Source of the DNA: Geodermatophilus sp. YIM 151500
GTDB lineage: Bacteria > Actinomycetota > Actinomycetes > Mycobacteriales > Geodermatophilaceae
Length of the DNA: 64,000 bases
NCBI RefSeq assembly: GCF_025716945.1
Contig: NZ_JAOVZT010000002.1
Coordinates: forward strand, 30,089 to 94,088
Reading direction: 5' to 3'
Within the stretch, counting starts at the first letter, position 1, and every line of letters starts with the position of its first letter. Below, one piece after another: positions 1 through 10,410 of the stretch. A program made the position numbers and the translations under genes. The notes beneath the pieces were generated by a model that ran no database searches, was not told where the DNA came from, and saw only the letters and a program-made list of their open reading frames with translations.

Positions 1-96
1 ACCCTCCGGGCCCCGCTCCTCGCAGCACATCGCACGCGGCTCGCCTCGTGCCGTCCCCCGGCCGGGCGGAGCCCTGCCTGCCGCTCGTCGGGAGAG

Positions 97-861
97 CTAG
101 ACGGCCAGCCCGCGCTCGTTGAGCCACTTCTCGGGGTCGAGCGGGCGTCCGTCCTCACCGCCGCTGTGGACCTCCCAGTGCAGGTGCGGACCGGTCGAGA
201 AGCCCTCGTTGCCGACCTTGGCGATCTCCTCGCCGGCCCGGACGACCTGCCCCGCCTCGACGGAGTAGAAGCGCATGTGCCCGTAGACGTGCACGTTGCC
301 GTCCGGGTCCTGGATGTAGATGGCGTTGCCGTAGCCGCGCGCGCGGCCGGCACGCAGGACGACGCCGTCGCTGGCGGAGACGATGCGGGTGCCGAGCGGT
401 GCGGCCAGGTCCAGGCCGTAGTGCATCTGACCCCACCGCATGCAGAAGCAGGTGGTCAGCCGGCCCTGCACCGGCAGCGCGGTCTTCGGCTCGCGGGCCG
501 CCCGGGAGGCGGCCAGCTCGCCGAGGCGGGCCGCGGCCTCCGCCTCGGTGATCCCGCGCCGGACACCGGCGTCGTCGAGACCGTCGTTGACGCTGTACTC
601 GGGAGCCATCCCGAGCCCGTAGTCCGAGGCGTCGACCGCCGCGTCGGCCGGGGGGGTGCCCAGCACGGTGGGGGAGGCCGCCACCAGCGCGCCGGCCACC
701 AGGGCGGCGAGCCACAGCGGACCGCGCCGGCCGGGCGGGAGCGGCATGCGCCGACGGCGGGCGGCACGGACCGGGGCGCCGCCGTCCGCCCCGGACGGGA
801 CCGCGGGCGTCGCTGCCGCGGACTTCCGGGAACGGGACACGGGGCGCACCCTCTCGGTCAC
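97..861 (-). CDS. Secreted or membrane-anchored M23 (LytM-type) peptidase
   Basis: A 254-residue protein with a GTG start. An Arg-rich N-terminus precedes a hydrophobic segment at about residues 49-70 ending in an A-D-A-like site, so it is probably exported. The C-terminal 120 residues form an M23 domain with the zinc-binding H-x-x-x-D signature (HYGLD) and the H-x-H motif (HLHWEVH), which is the full catalytic set of a peptidoglycan endopeptidase. The likely role is cell-wall remodelling outside the membrane. Mycobacterium carries an M23 gene (Rv0950c) beside sucC in the same way, so position supports orthology. A TACGGT box at 893-898 could be its -10 element. The ATG at residue 39 is an alternative start. 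Confidence 0.85.
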   Translation of the reverse strand: MTERVRPVSRSRKSAAATPAVPSGADGGAPVRAARRRRMPLPPGRRGPLWLAALVAGALVAASPTVLGTPPADAAVDASDYGLGMAPEYSVNDGLDDAGVRRGITEAEAAARLGELAASRAAREPKTALPVQGRLTTCFCMRWGQMHYGLDLAAPLGTRIVSASDGVVLRAGRARGYGNAIYIQDPDGNVHVYGHMRFYSVEAGQVVRAGEEIAKVGNEGFSTGPHLHWEVHSGGEDGRPLDPEKWLNERGLAV

Positions 862-993
862 GGCCGGACGGCTGGACCGGCCTCGTGAGCGGACCGTAAC
901 GATGCGTCAGCGCGTCGCCGGGTAGGCGACTGCTCGTGTTGTGACTGGTGCGCTACGTGAGGAAGAGTGGGCGAGCTGCCCGGCCGGCCCGGG

Positions 994-1887
994 TCAGGCT
1001 GCCGCGGCACCGTCCATGACGGGGGGCGCACCGCGGCGCCCGGCCAGCGTCACGGCCACCTCGTCGACGACGGCCCGGTGGATCGGCAGCGACAGGTGCC
1101 CGACGCCGCGCACCAGCACGTTGCGGACGGCGAGGTCCGGGTGCTCGCAGCGGCCGGCGCTCGTCGGCAGCACCATCTGGTCGAGGTCGCTGTAGATCGC
1201 GGTGACCGGCGTCCGGCACCCCGGCGCAGGCTCCTCGAGCTCCCGGAGCACGGGGGAACCGGGCCGCAGCTGGCGCACCAGCGGGGTGGGCATCATGTGG
1301 GCCCACAGCGAGCCACGGTGCGGCGTCCCCAGGGTGACCAGCGACTCCACGCGGCGGTCACCGCCGCGGCGCTGCACGTAGTAGCGGGCGATCAACCCGC
1401 CCAGGCTGTGCCCCACCACGTGGATCCGCTCGTGGCCGGTCCTCTCGCAGACCCGCTCGACGTGCCGGCCGAGGTCGTCGGCCCCCCTCGCGACGTCGGT
1501 GAGCAGCGGGCTGTAGTTCCACGAGCACACCGACGCGAACCCGCGGCGGCGGAGGCTGTGCCGCATCACCGCGAACACCGAGCGGTTGTCGATCATCCCG
1601 TGCACCAGCAGCACCGGAGTCCGTGCGGCGAGCGGATCGGCGGCGAACAACGCCCGGACCGCGGGCCGCTGGGGGCCCGGACGGAACCGGCCGTCGACGG
1701 GCAGCGGCTCGGTCCGCGTGCCCAACGGGTAGAGCAGTGCGTGCGCGCCGGCCCAGGCCAGCTCGGTCAGCCCACCGGTCAGCGTGGCCGCCGTGAAGAG
1801 GGCGCGCAGCCCGCCCCGTGGCGGACCGTCCGGCAGGGCCTCGGTGTGCGAGGCTGGAGCCGAGCACGAGCCACTGACTGGGCGCAT
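994..1887 (-). CDS. Alpha/beta-hydrolase, lipase/esterase-like
   Basis: This 297-residue protein has an alpha/beta-hydrolase fold. An HG oxyanion motif (LLVHG) lies near residue 97 and the nucleophile elbow G-H-S-L-G has Ser about 161. An Asp in YSDLD and a His in GVGHLSL probably complete the triad. The arrangement resembles bacterial triacylglycerol lipases and esterases (EstA/LipB-like); the substrate is unknown. The frame is open to 2043, but I place the start at the ATG at 1887, which has AGGA nine bases upstream. A weak hydrophobic stretch at residues 28-52 could tether or export it. It stands alone on the minus strand. Confidence 0.75.
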   Translation of the reverse strand: MRPVSGSCSAPASHTEALPDGPPRGGLRALFTAATLTGGLTELAWAGAHALLYPLGTRTEPLPVDGRFRPGPQRPAVRALFAADPLAARTPVLLVHGMIDNRSVFAVMRHSLRRRGFASVCSWNYSPLLTDVARGADDLGRHVERVCERTGHERIHVVGHSLGGLIARYYVQRRGGDRRVESLVTLGTPHRGSLWAHMMPTPLVRQLRPGSPVLRELEEPAPGCRTPVTAIYSDLDQMVLPTSAGRCEHPDLAVRNVLVRGVGHLSLPIHRAVVDEVAVTLAGRRGAPPVMDGAAAA

Positions 1888-2075
1888 CGCCGGCGTTCCT
1901 CTCCGTCCGTCGGGCCGGTGGAGCGAGGGAAGAGGGTCCCCGCCGCCGGCGGCTGCACCCGGTCGTGCTCCGTTGACGTGACGGTAATGCCCTGTTGTGG
2001 CGTGGTTCACACGGACGACACCGGGCCGGTCGCAGATCGACACACGACCGTGACTTTCCGGATGGAGGAGGACGG

Positions 2076-3083
2076 GTGCCCGCGCGCGACCGAGGCGCCG
2101 GACCGGCCGGGCGGCGCACCGCCGGTGCGGGGATCGGCGACGACGGACTCGTCATCGGCACCGTCCCGGCCACCGCCCGGCTGACCGGGGCCCTGCTCGT
2201 GCTCGCCGGGCTGGCCGGTGGAGTCGCGCCCGTGCCGACCTACCTGGTCGTCGGCGGCGAGGAGCTCTCCCTGGCCACCGGCGCGACCGGGCTGCTCGCC
2301 GCGCTGCTCGTCCCGCTCGCGAGCGCCGCCGTCGGTTTCCTGCTGCTCCGCGCGGCCGTGCCGAAGTTCGGGCTGGCCTACGCCGCCGTCGCCGGCGCGC
2401 TGGCGGTCGGCCAGCTGCTCATCGAGTTCTACCGGGGCGACAGCTCCACGATCCGTCCGGGCGTGGAGGTGCTCGCCGGCGAGCTGGTGGTGACCAGCAG
2501 CGTGTCCGTCGGCGCCGGCTGGCTGCTGACCGTGGTCGCCCTGTGCCTGCTGGTGCTCGCCGGCGCCGTCGCCGCCGCGTCCTGGTCGCGCACGGTGATG
2601 GACGACGACGGCCGCGTCGACCCCCTCCGCCCGCTGCTGACCGGGCTCGCGGTCCTGCTCGGCGTCACCGCCGTGCTGGCGCTGGCGCTGCCGGCCGCCG
2701 ACGTGCCCGACCAGCTGGTCACCGATCCGGTCACCGGCCTGCAGACCGTGGTCACCCGGGAGGGGCCGCAGGCACTGCTCGAGCGCCCCGGGCTGGCGCT
2801 GCTCGGTGGCCTCCTGCTGGCCGGCTCCGTCGTGCTCTGCGCGGTGGTCGCGCCCTCGCTGCGACCGCGCCTGGCGGCGGTCGGCGGCCTGCTGGCGCTG
2901 GCCGTGACCGTGCTCGCGGCCGGGGCGGCCGGCCTGCGCGACGCGCTGTCCTCCGCGGAGCTGTCCTGGACCGTGCCCGGCGGTGGCTCGCTGCTGGCGG
3001 GGGCCGGGTTCGCCGTCCTGACCGTCGTGGCCTGGCGGGCCCGCCGGACCCCGCCAGGGGAGGGGCCCGGACCGCGGGAGTGA
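2076..3083 (+). CDS. Uncharacterised multi-pass membrane protein
   Basis: A 335-residue, Ala/Leu/Val-rich protein with about eight hydrophobic segments. One extracytoplasmic-looking loop falls in the middle (around DVPDQLVTDPVTGLQ). I do not recognise a named domain. The start is the GTG at 2076, chosen because GGAGGAGG sits directly upstream; the frame is open further back but those residues are not membrane-like. It ends 33 bases before the B12-binding gene, with that gene's promoter in between, so the two may be transcribed separately. Confidence 0.65.
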   Translation: MPARDRGAGPAGRRTAGAGIGDDGLVIGTVPATARLTGALLVLAGLAGGVAPVPTYLVVGGEELSLATGATGLLAALLVPLASAAVGFLLLRAAVPKFGLAYAAVAGALAVGQLLIEFYRGDSSTIRPGVEVLAGELVVTSSVSVGAGWLLTVVALCLLVLAGAVAAASWSRTVMDDDGRVDPLRPLLTGLAVLLGVTAVLALALPAADVPDQLVTDPVTGLQTVVTREGPQALLERPGLALLGGLLLAGSVVLCAVVAPSLRPRLAAVGGLLALAVTVLAAGAAGLRDALSSAELSWTVPGGGSLLAGAGFAVLTVVAWRARRTPPGEGPGPRE

Positions 3084-3103
3084 CCCGCGCCACCGACGGC
3101 TCA

Positions 3104-3109
3104 TAAGCT
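3104..3109 (+). promoter_or_regulatory. -10 box (TAAGCT) of the B12-binding subunit gene
   Basis: TAAGCT ends 7 nt before the GTG at 3117. With a usual 6-8 nt distance to the transcription start, the mRNA would begin at or next to the start codon, so it is predicted leaderless. No good -35 hexamer is visible. Confidence 0.45.
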
Positions 3110-3116
3110 GGCCGCC

Positions 3117-3527
3117 GTGGTGGACGAACGCATCCGGGTCGTGATCGCCAAGCCGGGGCTCGACGGGCACGACCGCGGCGCCAAGGTGGTGGCCCGCGCG
3201 CTGCGCGACGCGGGCATGGAGGTCGTCTACACCGGTCTGCACCAGACGCCCGAGCAGATCGTCGAGACCGTCGTCCAGGAGGACGCCGACGCGGTCGGGC
3301 TGTCCGTGCTCTCCGGGGCGCACATGACCCTGTTCGCCCGGCTGGCGGAGCTCATGCGCGAACGCGGCATCGACGACGTCGTCGTCTTCGGCGGCGGCAT
3401 CATCCCGGACGCCGACATCCCGGAGCTCGAGCGGCTCGGCGTCGCCCGGATCTTCACCCCGGGCGCCACCACGACGGAGATCGTCGACTGGGTGCGCGAG
3501 CACGTCGGGACGCCCGCCGGCACCTGA
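3117..3527 (+). CDS. icmB: Stand-alone cobalamin-binding subunit, IcmB-type (isobutyryl-CoA mutase small subunit)
   Basis: A 136-residue protein made only of a B12-binding Rossmann domain. The base-off/His-on signature is complete: D-x-H-x-x-G at residues 16-21 (DGHDRG), S-x-L at 63-65 and GGG at 92-94. Length and motif context fit the small subunit of adenosylcobalamin-dependent acyl-CoA mutases, closest in style to Streptomyces IcmB, which also lies near sucCD. It would pair with a large substrate-binding subunit (IcmA-like) that is not in this window. The methylmalonyl-CoA mutase gene at 62.7 kb belongs to a different two-subunit enzyme. GTG at 3120 is an alternative start. Confidence 0.75.
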   Translation: MVDERIRVVIAKPGLDGHDRGAKVVARALRDAGMEVVYTGLHQTPEQIVETVVQEDADAVGLSVLSGAHMTLFARLAELMRERGIDDVVVFGGGIIPDADIPELERLGVARIFTPGATTTEIVDWVREHVGTPAGT

Positions 3528-3631
3528 ACGACGGCCCTCCCGCCCCCACCCCCCTCGCACGCTCGGGGAGGGGCCAGGCAGGGGGCCACCGTCGGGGTCC
3601 GCCCGGCGCGAGTGCCCGTCCGAGCGGACGC

Positions 3632-3637
3632 TACGGT
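3632..3637 (+). promoter_or_regulatory. -10 box (TACGGT) of sucC
   Basis: TACGGT ends 8 nt before the sucC GTG, and no Shine-Dalgarno sequence lies in the gap. This predicts a leaderless or near-leaderless sucCD transcript. Confidence 0.45.
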
Positions 3638-3645
3638 GCCTGCTC

Positions 3646-4809
3646 GTGGATCTCTTCGAGTACCAGGCCCGTGACCTCCTGGCCTCACACGGCGTGCCCG
3701 TGCTCCCCGGCGGTGTCGCGGAGACGCCGGAGCAGGCCGAGGCCATCGCCCGTGAGATCGGCGGTCGGGTGGTCGTCAAGGCGCAGGTGAAGACCGGCGG
3801 TCGCGGCAAGGCCGGCGGCGTCAAGCTCGCCGACGATCCGGAGAGCACCCGGGCCCGCGCCCAGGACATCCTCGGCTTGGACATCAAGGGCCACATCACC
3901 CACCGCGTGCTCGTGGCGCAGGCCAGCGAGATCGCGGAGGAGTACTACTTCTCCTACCTGCTCGACCGGGCGAACCGGACCTTCCTGGCCATGGCCTCGG
4001 TCGAGGGCGGCATGGAGATCGAGGAGATCGCGGTCAGCAAGCCCGAGGCGCTGGCCCGCATCCCGGTCGACGCCACCGTCGGCGTCGACACCGCGAGGGC
4101 CACCGAGATCGTCGACGCGGCCGGCTTCCCCGCCGAGGTGCGCGACCAGGTGATCGCCATCGCCGTCCAGCTGTGGGACGTCTTCAGCAAGGAGGACGCC
4201 ACCCTGGTCGAGGTCAACCCGCTGGCCAAGACGCCCGACGGCACGGTGCTCGCCCTGGACGCCAAGGTCACCCTCGACGGCAACGCCGACTTCCGGCACG
4301 CCGAGACGCGCGCCGCGCTCGAGGACGCCGCCTCGGCCAACCCGCTGGAGGCAGCGGCCAAGGAGAAGGGCCTCAACTACGTCAAGCTCGACGGCGAGGT
4401 CGGCATCATCGGCAACGGCGCCGGGCTGGTCATGAGCACCCTGGACGTCGTCGCCTACGCCGGTGAGGAGTTCGGCGGCGTCCGGCCGGCCAACTTCCTC
4501 GACATCGGCGGGGGCGCCTCCGCCCAGGTCATGGCCGACGGGCTGCACATCATCCTGTCCGACCCTGGGGTCAAGAGCGTCTTCGTCAACGTCTTCGGGG
4601 GGATCACCGCCTGCGACGCCGTGGCCGACGGCATCGTCAAGGCCCTGGAGATCCTCGGTGACGAGGCGACCAAGCCGCTCGTCGTCCGGCTCGACGGCAA
4701 CGCCGTGGAGGAGGGCCGGCGGATCCTCGCCGAGGCGAACCACCCGCTGGTGACCGTCGTCGACACGATGGACGGCGCCGCCCGCCGGGCCGCCGAGCTC
4801 GCCGCCTGA
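3646..4809 (+). CDS. sucC: Succinyl-CoA synthetase (ADP-forming) beta subunit
   Basis: At 387 residues it is essentially the same length as E. coli SucC. The N-terminal ATP-grasp domain starts with the conserved [14 protein letters not shown] segment and a Lys/Gly-rich nucleotide loop ([14 protein letters not shown]). The C-terminal CoA-ligase domain includes [15 protein letters not shown] and the Gly-rich FLDIGGGAS. With SucD it interconverts succinyl-CoA and succinate with substrate-level phosphorylation in the TCA cycle. It is followed by sucD after 99 bases, and that gap holds a hairpin element beginning one base after the stop codon. Confidence 0.97.
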   Translation: MDLFEYQARDLLASHGVPVLPGGVAETPEQAEAIAREIGGRVVVKAQVKTGGRGKAGGVKLADDPESTRARAQDILGLDIKGHITHRVLVAQASEIAEEYYFSYLLDRANRTFLAMASVEGGMEIEEIAVSKPEALARIPVDATVGVDTARATEIVDAAGFPAEVRDQVIAIAVQLWDVFSKEDATLVEVNPLAKTPDGTVLALDAKVTLDGNADFRHAETRAALEDAASANPLEAAAKEKGLNYVKLDGEVGIIGNGAGLVMSTLDVVAYAGEEFGGVRPANFLDIGGGASAQVMADGLHIILSDPGVKSVFVNVFGGITACDAVADGIVKALEILGDEATKPLVVRLDGNAVEEGRRILAEANHPLVTVVDTMDGAARRAAELAA

Positions 4810-4810
4810 A

Positions 4811-4868
4811 GAAGGACCCCGTCCTGCTCACCCCCGCAGGCCCGGGGTGAACCTCCGGACGGGGCCAC
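4811..4868 (+). repeat. Stop-adjacent hairpin element, sucC copy
   Basis: It begins one base after the sucC TGA. The outer arms GGACCCCGTCC and GGACGGGGCC pair with one bulge; the centre is a Gly/Cys-codon-like GC stretch with a weaker inner stem. The first 18 bases from the stop codon are identical to those after mdh. It could be a terminator without a U-tract, an attenuator between sucC and sucD, or an mRNA-stabilising structure. Confidence 0.6.
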
Positions 4869-4908
4869 CGCAGCCCCGCCGCTCTTCTCCCGAACGGACT
4901 CACACGAG

Positions 4909-5790
<882 letters not shown>

Positions 5791-5996
5791 GGAAGGACCC
5801 CCCTCCTCCCCACCCTTCGCAGGCTCGGGGCGGGCCCCGGGAAGGGGGCCGGCGGAGCGGGGGCGGAAGTCGCCGGGTGGGCAGGGCCGCAGAGGAAGGA
5901 CCCCCTTCCTCCCCACCCTTCGCAGGCTCAGGGCGGGCCCCGGGAAGGGGGCCGGCGGAGCGGGGGCAGAAGCCGCCGGGTGGGCAGGGCCGCTGA
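5791..5996 (+). repeat. Two tandem 103-bp copies of the stop-adjacent hairpin element
   Basis: Copy 1 (5791-5893) and copy 2 (5894-5996) are nearly identical. Each has outer arms GGACCCCC(T)TCC and GGGAAGGGGGCC around an inner AGGCTC-type stem, followed by about 45 bases of GC-rich tail. This fills most of the 344-base gap between sucD and the next gene. The rest (5997-6134) shows only a weak GACAGT -10-like box ending 6 nt before the next GTG. The family is shared with the sucC and mdh 3' ends. Confidence 0.75.
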
Positions 5997-6134
5997 CGCC
6001 GCCGGGCCAGCACCGCCGCTGAGGGGTACGCGGCGTCGAGAGCTGGTCGACGCCGCGTCACCGCCGGCGCGGATTCCGGTCCCGACCGGCGCGTACGACC
6101 GGGTTCGGCGCGTCGGCGTTGCGACAGTGGGGCC

Positions 6135-7331
6135 GTGGTCGCCCTGCTCGGACAGCTCATCCGCCCGGACGGCGACGGCCCGGACCGGTCGCGGGCCACG
6201 CTCCCGCTCCTCCTCGCCGCGCTCGCCGCGCTCGCCGTCACCGCGGCCGGGCTGACCGGGCTCGCCGTCGCGGTCGTCGTCGTCCAGACGCTCGACCCGG
6301 CCGGGGGCCCGTCGCCCGGTGGGGCCGCCGCCGTCGCCGGGCGGCTGTGGCTGCTCGCCCAGGGCGGGTCGCTCGACCTGCCGTCCGGGCCGCTGGTGCT
6401 CGCCCCGCTGCTGCTGACGCTCGGCATCGCCGCGGGTCTGGCGCGGGCCGGCCGATGGGTGGTGCGCGCCGCCGCGGACCCGTCCGCCCGCGTCACCGCC
6501 GGTGCAGCCGGCGTCCTGGCCGGCGTGCACGTCGGACTGACCGCGCTGCTCGGTGCGGCCCTCGACGCCGCCGGGGGCGGGGTGGGCGTGCTGCGGGCGG
6601 TCCTGGGCGCGGCGGTGCTCGTCGCGTTGTGCGCCGGCTGGGGCGTCGGCCGGGAGACCGGTCTGGTGGACGCCGCGTCCCGCCGGCTCCCCGGCGCGGT
6701 GCGGCCGTTGCTGCGGGGGGTGCTGGCCGGCCTGCTCACCGCCCTGGCGCTGTGCACCGCGGTGGTCGGGGTCGCGGTGGCCGCCGACGCGTCCGGCTAC
6801 GCGGGGACGTCCGGATCGCTGGGCGGGGCGGGGGCCGGCGCGGTCGGGCTGCTCGCGCTCTGCGTCCTGCTGCTGCCCAACGCCGCCGCCGCCGTGCTGG
6901 GTCTGGCCGCCGGACCCGGCTTCCTCGTCGGCGAGGCCACGGTGGTGTCGGTGCACGGGGTGACCCTCGGCGGGGTGCCGGCGCTGCCGCTGCTCGCCGG
7001 CCTGCCCGACACCCAGGCCGTGCCGCTGGCGGCCATCGCGGCACAGGTGATCCCCGCGGTGGCCGCCCTCGTCGCCGGCAGCACACTCGGCCGGTGGCTC
7101 TCCGACGGCGACGGCGGATCCGTCGTCGCCGGCCTGTGGGGTGCCGCGACGGGCGCCGTGCTCGGCGTGGCCGCCGGTGCCGTGGCCTGGGTCGCCGGGG
7201 GGTCCCTCGGCGACGGTGCGCTCTCCGTCGTCGGGGCGCCGCCGCTGGCCACCGGCCTCGCCGTCGCCGCCCAGGGTGCCGTCCTGGCCGCACCCGCCGC
7301 GGCCATCGCGCGCTGGCGGGCCCGCGGCTGA
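6135..7331 (+). CDS. DUF6350 (PerM-like) polytopic membrane protein
   Basis: A 398-residue membrane protein with about ten hydrophobic segments, very rich in Ala, Gly, Leu and Val. There are no enzymatic motifs. Its place between sucD and purN matches Mycobacterium tuberculosis Rv0955 (PerM), a membrane protein linked to cell division and persistence, and the DUF6350 proteins at the same place in Streptomyces. I infer the family from topology and conserved position, not from a residue-level motif. The GTG at 6135 is the start. Confidence 0.7.
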   Translation: MVALLGQLIRPDGDGPDRSRATLPLLLAALAALAVTAAGLTGLAVAVVVVQTLDPAGGPSPGGAAAVAGRLWLLAQGGSLDLPSGPLVLAPLLLTLGIAAGLARAGRWVVRAAADPSARVTAGAAGVLAGVHVGLTALLGAALDAAGGGVGVLRAVLGAAVLVALCAGWGVGRETGLVDAASRRLPGAVRPLLRGVLAGLLTALALCTAVVGVAVAADASGYAGTSGSLGGAGAGAVGLLALCVLLLPNAAAAVLGLAAGPGFLVGEATVVSVHGVTLGGVPALPLLAGLPDTQAVPLAAIAAQVIPAVAALVAGSTLGRWLSDGDGGSVVAGLWGAATGAVLGVAAGAVAWVAGGSLGDGALSVVGAPPLATGLAVAAQGAVLAAPAAAIARWRARG

Positions 7332-7382
7332 CCGCCCGTCGAGGCGGATCGGGGCTCGTTCCGACGTCCGTCGGGGCACCGA

Positions 7383-7388
7383 TACTGT
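7383..7388 (+). promoter_or_regulatory. -10 box (TACTGT) of purN, with TTCCGA -35-like site
   Basis: TACTGT ends 7 nt before the purN GTG. A TTCCGA hexamer at 7359-7364 lies 18 nt upstream, an acceptable sigma-70-type spacing. This predicts a leaderless purNH transcript. Confidence 0.5.
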
Positions 7389-7395
7389 CCGGGAC

Positions 7396-8007
7396 GTGCC
7401 CGCAGCCGAGCCGAGTGCGCGGGCGAGGGTCGTCGTCCTGCTCTCGGGCACCGGGTCGCTGTGCGCCGCGCTCCTCGCCGCGACCGACGACCCCGCCTAC
7501 CCCGCGGAGGTCGTCGCCGTCGGCGCCGACCGGCCGGCGCCCGGCCTCGAGCACGCCCGCAGCCGCGGCATCCCGACGTTCGTGGAGGCGCTGGGCGACC
7601 ACCCCGACCGGGCCGCCTGGGACCGGGCGCTGGCCGCCGACCTGGCCGCGCACCGGCCCGACCTGGTCGTGTCCGCCGGCTTTCTCAAGCTGGTCGGACC
7701 GGCCGTGCTCGACGCCTTCGGTGGGCGGCTGGTCAACACCCACCCGTCCCTGCTGCCGGCGTTCCCCGGCGCGCACGCCGTCCGCGACGCGCTCGCGGCC
7801 GGGGCACGGCTGACCGGCGCGACCGTGCACCTCGTCGACGCCGGCCTGGACACCGGGCCGGTGATCGCCCAGCGGGAGGTGCCGGTCCGGCCCGGGGACG
7901 ACGAGTCGCGGCTGCACGAGCGCATCAAGACCGTGGAGCGCGAGCTCCTCGTGCAGACGGTGGCCGCGCTGGTCACCGGCGACCCGGTGAGGGAGACCCA
8001 GCCATGA
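7396..8007 (+). CDS. purN: Phosphoribosylglycinamide formyltransferase
   Basis: A 203-residue enzyme that moves a formyl group from 10-formyl-THF to GAR in de novo purine synthesis. The nucleotide loop LLSGTGS is near residue 20. The catalytic N-x-H-P-S-L-L-P motif gives Asn 114 and His 116, and the conserved Asp 152 is in VDAGLDTGP. The frame is open well upstream, but the GTG at 7396 gives the family's usual length and sits 7 nt after a -10 box. It overlaps purH by 4 bases (ATGA), so the two are translationally coupled. Confidence 0.95.
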   Translation: MPAAEPSARARVVVLLSGTGSLCAALLAATDDPAYPAEVVAVGADRPAPGLEHARSRGIPTFVEALGDHPDRAAWDRALAADLAAHRPDLVVSAGFLKLVGPAVLDAFGGRLVNTHPSLLPAFPGAHAVRDALAAGARLTGATVHLVDAGLDTGPVIAQREVPVRPGDDESRLHERIKTVERELLVQTVAALVTGDPVRETQP

Positions 8008-9572
8008 CCGAGGCCACCCCGACCGACCGCCTGCCGCTGCGCCGGGCGCTGCTCGGCGTCTACGACAAGACCGGCATCGAGGACCTGGCCCGCGGCCTGG
8101 CCGCGGCCGGCGTCGAGCTGGTGAGCACGGGCGCGACTGCGCGGCGGATCGCCGACGCGGGCGTCCCCGTCACCCCGGTCGAGGAGGTGACCGGCTTCCC
8201 CGAGTGCCTCGACGGGCGGGTCAAGACGCTGCACCCCGCCGTGCACGCGGGCATCCTGGCCGACCGCCGCCGACCCGAGCACGTCGCCCAGCTCGACGAG
8301 CTGGGCATCGCGCCGTTCGACCTGGTGGTGGTCAACCTCTACCCGTTCACCGAGACGGTCGCCTCCGGCGCGAGCCCCGACGAGTGCGTCGAGCAGATCG
8401 ACATCGGCGGGCCCGCCATGGTGCGTGCGGCGGCGAAGAACCACCCGTCGGTGGCGGTCGTGGTCGATCCGGCGCGGTACGCGGACGTGCTCGAGGCCGC
8501 CGCGGCCGGCGGGTTCACGCTCACCGAGCGGCAGCGGCTGGCCGCCGCCGCCTTCCGGCACACCGCCACGTACGACATCGCGGTCGCCTCGTGGCTGGGC
8601 AACGTGCTCGCCCCCGACGACGACGGCAGCGGCTTCCCCGGCTGGGTCGCCGGCAGCTGGGAGCGGGCGGACGTGCTCCGCTACGGCGAGAACCCGCACC
8701 AGCGCGCCGCGCTCTACCGCGGCACGACGCCGGGCCTGGCGCACGCCGAGCAGTTGCACGGCAAGCAGATGTCCTACAACAACTACGTCGACACCGATGC
8801 CGCCTGGCGGGCCGCGCACGACCACGGCGACCCGTGCGTGGCGATCATCAAGCACGCGAACCCCTGCGGCATCGCCGTCGCCGCCGACATCGCCTCCGCC
8901 CACCGCAAGGCGCACGCCTGCGACCCGGTGTCGGCCTTCGGCGGGGTGATCGCCGCCAACCGCGAGGTCGACCTCAGCACCGCCGAGCAGATCGCCGACG
9001 TCTTCACCGAGGTGGTCGTCGCGCCGTCCTTCACCGACGACGCCCTCGCCGTGCTGACGCAGAAGAAGAACATCCGGCTGCTGCGCCTGCCCCACCTGCC
9101 CGGCGCCGGCGCGGAGCTGCGCCCGGTGAGCGGCGGGCTGCTGCTGCAGACCGGCGACCGGATCGACGCCCCGGGCGACGATCCGACGACGTGGACGCTG
9201 GCCTGCGGGTCGCCGCTGGACGCCGCCGGCCTCGACGACCTCGTCTTCGCCTGGCGCGGCGTGCGGGCGGTGCGCTCGAACGCCATCCTGCTCGCCCACG
9301 ACAAGGCGACCGTCGGCGTCGGCATGGGGCAGGTCAACCGGGTGGACGCCGCCCGGCTCGCCGTCTCACGGGCCGGTGACCGGGCCGCCGGTGCCGTGGC
9401 CGCCTCCGACGCCTTCTTCCCGTTCGCCGACGGACTGCAGGTGCTGCTCGACGCCGGCGTCCGGGCGGTGGTGCAGCCGGGCGGCTCGGTGCGCGACGAG
9501 GAGGTGGTCGCCGCGGCGTCGGCGGCCGGGGTGCCGCTGTACCTCACCGGGACGCGGCACTTCGCCCACTGA
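8004..9572 (+). CDS. purH: Bifunctional AICAR transformylase / IMP cyclohydrolase
   Basis: A 522-residue protein of normal PurH length. It carries out the last two steps of IMP synthesis, formylation of AICAR and ring closure. The N-terminal MGS-like cyclohydrolase domain covers about residues 10-150 ([33 protein letters not shown]). The transformylase half contains the conserved K-H-x-N-P-C-G motif (KHANPCG) and RYGENPHQ. It overlaps purN and would draw formyl groups from the folate pool supplied partly by FolD downstream. Confidence 0.97.
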   Translation: MTEATPTDRLPLRRALLGVYDKTGIEDLARGLAAAGVELVSTGATARRIADAGVPVTPVEEVTGFPECLDGRVKTLHPAVHAGILADRRRPEHVAQLDELGIAPFDLVVVNLYPFTETVASGASPDECVEQIDIGGPAMVRAAAKNHPSVAVVVDPARYADVLEAAAAGGFTLTERQRLAAAAFRHTATYDIAVASWLGNVLAPDDDGSGFPGWVAGSWERADVLRYGENPHQRAALYRGTTPGLAHAEQLHGKQMSYNNYVDTDAAWRAAHDHGDPCVAIIKHANPCGIAVAADIASAHRKAHACDPVSAFGGVIAANREVDLSTAEQIADVFTEVVVAPSFTDDALAVLTQKKNIRLLRLPHLPGAGAELRPVSGGLLLQTGDRIDAPGDDPTTWTLACGSPLDAAGLDDLVFAWRGVRAVRSNAILLAHDKATVGVGMGQVNRVDAARLAVSRAGDRAAGAVAASDAFFPFADGLQVLLDAGVRAVVQPGGSVRDEEVVAAASAAGVPLYLTGTRHFAH

Positions 9573-9586
9573 GGGGAGAGGACCCC

Positions 9587-10255
9587 ATGCCGCCCAACGC
9601 TCGCAGGCCCCCGCCGGGTCGCAGCACGGGGCCGCGCCCGCAGGTCGGCCCGCCGGAGCACGGGGCGACCGTCGAGGACGCCGACTTCGCCCGGGTCGAC
9701 TGGGACTGGGCCGAGCTGGAGGGGACCACGTTCGTCCGCTGCCGCTTCCAGGACGCGCACCTGGCCGAGCTGGTGACCCGCCGGTGCGTCTTCGAGTCGT
9801 GCGTGCTCACCGGGGTGCGCATGGCCGGCGCCCGCCACACCGGCACGGCATTCCTGTCCTGCCGGTTCGACCGGGCTCGGCTGTCCAGCAGCGTCTTCGA
9901 CGGCTGCAAGCTCACCGGCTCGCAGTTCCCCGGTGCCGAGCTGCGGCCGGTCACGGCGACCGGTTGCGACTGGAGCTGGACGTCGCTGCGCGGGGTGGAC
10001 CTGTCGGGCACCGACCTGTCCGGTCAGCGGTTCGCCGAGGCCGACCTCACGGACGCCGACCTGCGCGAGTGCGACCTGCGGGGCGCCGACCTGACCAACG
10101 CCCGGGTGCAGCACACGAAGCTGCGCGGCAGCGACCTGCGCGAGGCGACGACCGACGGCGTCGACTGGCGCCAGGTCGCGCTGACGGGCGTCCGTCTCGA
10201 CCTGCTGCAGGCGGTGCAGGTCGCCCGCGTCCACGGCGCCCTCGTATCGGACTAG
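9587..10255 (+). CDS. Pentapeptide-repeat protein
   Basis: A 222-residue protein with an ATG start preceded by GGGGAGAGG. From about residue 30 to the end it is built of A(D/N)LxX pentapeptides, clearest in the last third (DLSGTDLSGQRFAEADLTDA). This predicts a right-handed quadrilateral beta-helix. Some family members (Qnr, MfpA) mimic DNA and protect gyrase; others have unrelated roles, and nothing here picks between them. Cys and Trp residues are more frequent than in most repeats of this type. It sits 14 bases after purH and may be in the same transcript. Confidence 0.8.
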   Translation: MPPNARRPPPGRSTGPRPQVGPPEHGATVEDADFARVDWDWAELEGTTFVRCRFQDAHLAELVTRRCVFESCVLTGVRMAGARHTGTAFLSCRFDRARLSSSVFDGCKLTGSQFPGAELRPVTATGCDWSWTSLRGVDLSGTDLSGQRFAEADLTDADLRECDLRGADLTNARVQHTKLRGSDLREATTDGVDWRQVALTGVRLDLLQAVQVARVHGALVSD

Positions 10256-10350
10256 GGCGCAGCCCTGTCGTGCCGAGTGGGCCACCGGAGTGGGGCTGCG
10301 CAGGCGGGCCGCAGCGGCCGAACGGGGGTCGGGGACGGCGCCTGGCCGCG

Positions 10351-10410
10351 GTGCGGTCCGGAGGACCGCGATGTCACGCGGTGCGGTCCGGAGGACCGCG
10401 ATGTCATCCG
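10351..10410. repeat. Two tandem 30-bp palindromic units (dispersed family)
   Basis: Units 10351-10380 and 10381-10410 each contain the perfect hairpin GCGGTCC-GGA-GGACCGC followed by GATGTCA. The second unit reads into the stop codon of the minus-strand gene at 10404. Related units at 31780-31861 carry GCGGCCC/GGGCCGC, a compensatory change that keeps the stem. Confidence 0.75.

Noticed and set aside
2007-3899. 630-codon open frame on the minus strand
   Set aside because: It is antisense to the membrane protein and icmB, with Arg/Gly/His/Gln-rich composition typical of a high-GC shadow frame.
5791-5996. Insertion sequence after sucD
   Set aside because: The 103-bp repeat has no transposase and no flanking target duplication; it is better explained as a duplicated hairpin element.
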